The position numbers and the translations under genes are program-made. The notes beneath the pieces are model-generated. The model was not told the DNA's origin and did no database searches. It was given only the letters and a program-made list of their open reading frames with translations. Below are positions 5,316-7,966 of a DNA stretch of 7,966 bases, one piece after another (positions within the stretch are counted from its first letter, which is position 1; every line of letters starts with the position of its first letter). Source of the DNA: CAIVPM01 sp964477265 (GTDB lineage: Bacteria; Bacteroidota; Bacteroidia; Chitinophagales; Chitinophagaceae); assembly GCA_964477265.1 (NCBI GenBank), contig CAYZDJ010000041.1:1-7966 (forward strand). Reading direction: 5' to 3'.

Positions 5316-7253
5316 ATGAGTTATCCTTATCAAATAAAGTCTTACGAACAATACAAGGAAGTTTATAAAAAAAGTGTTGAACAACCCGAATCTTTTTGGG
5401 CAGAAATTGCAGAACATTTTACCTGGAGAAAAAAATGGGATAAAGTGTTAGAATGGAATTTTACTGAGCCTAAAATAGAATGGTTTAAAGGAGGCAAATT
5501 AAACATTACAGAAAATTGTATCGACAGGCATTTACAAGAATTGGGTGATAAACCTGCCATCATTTGGGAGCCTAACAATCCTGAAGAAAGAGTAAGAACT
5601 GTAACCTATAATCGCCTGCACAAAAGAGTTTGCCAGGTAGCACAAATGCTAAAAAACAATGGCGTAAAAAAAGGGGATAGAGTTTGTATTTACATGGGCA
5701 TGATTCCAGAATTAGCTTATGCTGTGTTGGGCTGTGCAAGAATTGGTGCCATACACTCTGTAATTTTTGGAGGCTTCTCTGCACAAAGCATTTCTGATAG
5801 ATTAGAAGATGCACAGGCAGAGTTTATTATTACTTGTGATGGGGCTTATAGGGGTGAAAAAGTTATTCCATTGAAGAATGTAATTGATGATGCTTTGGTA
5901 AGTAATAAAACTGTAAGGAAAGTAATTGTTTATACCAGAACTCGTACTGCAGTTTCAATGATTAAAGGAAGAGACTTGTGGTGGGAAGATGAAATGGAGT
6001 TTGCAGAAACACAGGTTGAAAAAGATGGCAAGGTAAAATTTGATGCAGAAGAAATGGATGCAGAAGACCCATTATTTATTTTATATACAAGTGGCAGCAC
6101 AGGCAAACCAAAAGGAGTTGTTCATAGTGTTGCAGGTTATATGGTTTGGACAAACTATACTTTCATTAATACTTTTCAATACAACAAAGGAGATGTACAT
6201 TTTTGCACAGCAGATATTGGTTGGATTACAGGACACAGTTATATTGTTTATGGTCCTTTAAGTGCTGGTGCTACAAGCCTCATGTTTGAAGGCATTCCAA
6301 CATATCCAGATGCTGGAAGGTTTTGGGACATTGTACAAAAACACAAGGTAAATATTTTATATACTGCACCTACAGCTTTGCGTAGTTTAATGAGTTATGG
6401 ACTAATTCCACTTGGAGGAAAAGATTTATCAAGCTTAAAAATATTGGGTACAGTTGGCGAACCTATAAATGAAGAAGCTTGGCATTGGTACGATGAACAT
6501 ATTGGAAAGAAAAAATGTCCAATTGTTGATACATGGTGGCAAACAGAAACAGGAGGTTGTTTAATATCAAATCTTGCTGGAGTAACACCAGCAAAACCAA
6601 GTTGGGCAACATTGCCAATGCCAGGAGTACAACCAATTTTAGTTGACGAAAAAGGAGAAGAAGTAACAGAAAAAGATGAACATGGAATTATAAAAGGAAA
6701 CCTTTGTATTAAAGCACCTTGGCCAAGTATTTTAAGAACAACTTATGGCGACCACGAACGTTGCAGAACAAATTATTTTGCTACATATCCTAACCTATAT
6801 TTTACAGGAGACGGTGCTTTAAAAGATGAAGAAGGGTTTTATAGAATTACAGGAAGAGTAGATGATGTATTGAATGTGAGTGGTCACAGAATAGGCACAG
6901 CAGAAGTTGAAAATGCTTTAAACATGCATGCAGGTGTTGTTGAAAGTGCTGTAGTTGGGTATCCACATGATATAAAAGGACAGGGCATTTATGCTTATGT
7001 TATTTGCAGCAATTTTCATGGTGGAGAAGAACAGACAAGAAAAGATATTTTACAAACCATAACACGTGTGATTGGTGCTATAGCCAAGCCAGATAAAATT
7101 CAGTTTGTGAGTGGATTACCTAAAACACGCAGTGGAAAAATAATGCGTAGAATACTTAGAAAAATTGCAGAAGGCGAAACCCAAAATTTAGGAGATACCA
7201 GCACATTACTTGATCCAGGCGTGGTGGATGAGATTAAGAATGGGCGAATTTAG
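5316..7253 (+). CDS. acs: Acetyl-CoA synthetase (AMP-forming)
   Basis: The enzyme converts acetate, ATP and CoA to acetyl-CoA through an acetyl-adenylate, allowing growth on or recovery of acetate in the cytoplasm. ATG 5316 gives 645 residues, the normal Acs length, beginning SYPYQIKSYEQYKEVYKKS. The frame stays open back to a TTG at 5220, but those 32 codons are cysteine- and phenylalanine-rich and unlike Acs. Motifs in order are GAIHSVIFGGFSAQSI (144-159), the P-loop-like YTSGSTGKPKG (257-267), DTWWQTETGG (405-414) with the tryptophan that closes the acetate pocket, TGD (497-499), the hinge GRVDDVLNVSGHRIG (513-527), and PKTRSGKIMRR (602-612). Lys608 in PKTRSGK is the catalytic lysine, which in studied Acs proteins is also silenced by acetylation. 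An 8-bp inverted repeat (5261-5268 with 5293-5300) lies in the leader, of unknown meaning. No acetylase or deacetylase gene is adjacent. Confidence 0.96.
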   Translation: MSYPYQIKSYEQYKEVYKKSVEQPESFWAEIAEHFTWRKKWDKVLEWNFTEPKIEWFKGGKLNITENCIDRHLQELGDKPAIIWEPNNPEERVRTVTYNRLHKRVCQVAQMLKNNGVKKGDRVCIYMGMIPELAYAVLGCARIGAIHSVIFGGFSAQSISDRLEDAQAEFIITCDGAYRGEKVIPLKNVIDDALVSNKTVRKVIVYTRTRTAVSMIKGRDLWWEDEMEFAETQVEKDGKVKFDAEEMDAEDPLFILYTSGSTGKPKGVVHSVAGYMVWTNYTFINTFQYNKGDVHFCTADIGWITGHSYIVYGPLSAGATSLMFEGIPTYPDAGRFWDIVQKHKVNILYTAPTALRSLMSYGLIPLGGKDLSSLKILGTVGEPINEEAWHWYDEHIGKKKCPIVDTWWQTETGGCLISNLAGVTPAKPSWATLPMPGVQPILVDEKGEEVTEKDEHGIIKGNLCIKAPWPSILRTTYGDHERCRTNYFATYPNLYFTGDGALKDEEGFYRITGRVDDVLNVSGHRIGTAEVENALNMHAGVVESAVVGYPHDIKGQGIYAYVICSNFHGGEEQTRKDILQTITRVIGAIAKPDKIQFVSGLPKTRSGKIMRRILRKIAEGETQNLGDTSTLLDPGVVDEIKNGRI

Positions 7254-7289
7254 CTTGCACAGTAAATAAATATTTATTTCATTATTTTC

Positions 7290-7318
7290 TTGTCAAAACA
7301 CTCAACCCCCTACTTTTG
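7290..7318 (+). promoter_or_regulatory. Bacteroidota-type sigma-70 promoter for atpD
   Basis: The -7 element TACTTTTG (7311-7318) matches the TAnnTTTG consensus exactly. TTG at 7290-7292 forms the -33 element with an 18-nt spacer, close to the spacing known for the primary sigma factor of this phylum. Transcription would start about 5-8 nt after 7318, giving a leader of roughly 20-25 nt before ATG 7348. The leader has no Shine-Dalgarno sequence and is A/T-rich, as expected for these bacteria. Confidence 0.85.
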
Positions 7319-7347
7319 CAGCCAAATTCAAAAAATCACATTTTTAT

Positions 7348-7966
7348 ATGGCTTCTTCAGGTAAAATAAAACAAATTATTGGTGCCGTTGTTGACGTTCA
7401 GTTCGATGGTGCTTTGCCAGAAATCTACAACTCTTTAGAGATTAAGAAAGCAAATGGTGAAATCCTTGTGCTTGAGGTGCAACAACACCTTGGTGAGGAT
7501 AGCGTAAGAACCATTGCTATGGAAGGAACAGAAGGTTTGGTACGTGGATTGGAAGTTGTTGATACTGGTCGTGCTATTACAATGCCAGTTGGCGAAAGCA
7601 TCAATGGTCGTTTATTTAACGTAACTGGTGATGCTATTGATGGTTTACCACAAGTTGATAAAAAAGGTGGTCGTGCTATTCACGCAAAACCTCCAACCTT
7701 CGAAAACTTAAGCACAGCAAGTGAGGTTTTATTTACTGGTATTAAAGTTATTGACCTTATTGAGCCTTATGCAAAGGGCGGTAAAATTGGTTTGTTTGGT
7801 GGTGCTGGTGTGGGTAAAACAGTATTGATTCAAGAGTTGATTAATAATATAGCTAAAGGTCACGGTGGTTTGTCAGTATTTGCTGGTGTGGGTGAGAGAA
7901 CTCGTGAAGGTAATGACCTTTTGAGAGAGATGATTGAAGCTGGCATTATGAAATATGGTGATGACT
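7348..7966 (+). CDS. atpD: F1Fo ATP synthase subunit beta, N-terminal part (3' end outside window)
   Basis: Beta is the catalytic subunit of the F1 head, where ATP is made from ADP and phosphate. The frame runs from ATG 7348 to the window end without a stop, giving 206 residues of a protein that is usually about 470-500. The N-terminal barrel is clear (GKIKQIIGAVVDVQFDG, VRTIAMEGTEGLVRG, GRLFNVTGDAIDG). The nucleotide domain begins with KVIDLIEPYAKGGKIGLFGGAGVGKT. The Walker A motif GGAGVGKT is at 151-158 with Lys157. GERTREGND follows at 182-190 with Glu183 as the catalytic glutamate; both are offset by two from E. coli beta. A clear promoter lies directly upstream and acs precedes it, so atpD opens its own transcript. 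This fits the separate atpD-atpC unit known in Bacteroidota; atpC would be expected beyond the edge. Codon use (GGT, GCT, CGT) suggests high expression. Confidence 0.97.
   Translation, partial: MASSGKIKQIIGAVVDVQFDGALPEIYNSLEIKKANGEILVLEVQQHLGEDSVRTIAMEGTEGLVRGLEVVDTGRAITMPVGESINGRLFNVTGDAIDGLPQVDKKGGRAIHAKPPTFENLSTASEVLFTGIKVIDLIEPYAKGGKIGLFGGAGVGKTVLIQELINNIAKGHGGLSVFAGVGERTREGNDLLREMIEAGIMKYGDD

Noticed and set aside
7264..7279. Perfect 16-nt palindrome aaataaatatttattt after acs, as a possible terminator
   Set aside because: It is composed only of A and T, so the hairpin would be weak, and no proper U-tract follows. It may be incidental.
1..7966. CRISPR array, tRNA or rRNA gene, riboswitch, insertion sequence or phage gene
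   Set aside because: The intergenic spaces are short and show no regularly spaced repeats, cloverleaf sequence, transposase motif or phage-like protein.

Overview
This window reads as chromosomal DNA of a Bacteroidota bacterium, most likely a Chitinophagaceae-type member of that phylum. The signs are a secreted protein with a type IX secretion C-terminal domain, an exact Bacteroidota sigma-factor promoter (TTG, 18 nt, TACTTTTG) before atpD, the near absence of Shine-Dalgarno sequences, and AT-rich intergenic DNA. The genus is an inference and is not settled by the sequence.

Layout. Bases 1-719 hold the 3' end of an elongation factor G gene, closed by a strong terminator (763-800). Bases 720-1025 carry no gene. 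They contain a 152-bp inverted-repeat element (819-970) whose two arms are each hairpins, an architecture like a REPIN doublet. Bases 1026-2552 encode a secreted, type IX-sorted surface protein of unknown function. It ends at a long symmetric terminator (2563-2603) shared with the convergent L,D-transpeptidase-like gene (2618-3142, minus). Upstream of that on the same strand is an LtaS-like membrane sulfatase-fold enzyme (3279-5195, minus). Divergent from it is a complete acetyl-CoA synthetase gene, acs (5316-7253, plus). After a 94-nt gap with a clear promoter comes the 5' part of atpD (7348 to the window end).

How the genes relate. fusA, acs and atpD are housekeeping genes of translation, acetate activation and ATP synthesis. 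The two minus-strand genes both act on the cell envelope. The secreted protein is accessory. There is no obvious multi-gene system such as defence, biosynthesis or phage. The most unusual material is repeat-derived DNA: the intergenic hairpin doublet, and four stretches inside the type IX cargo gene that look like intergenic repeats captured in frame. One of these (2413-2440, read on the minus strand) resembles a repeat found between genes in many bacteria.
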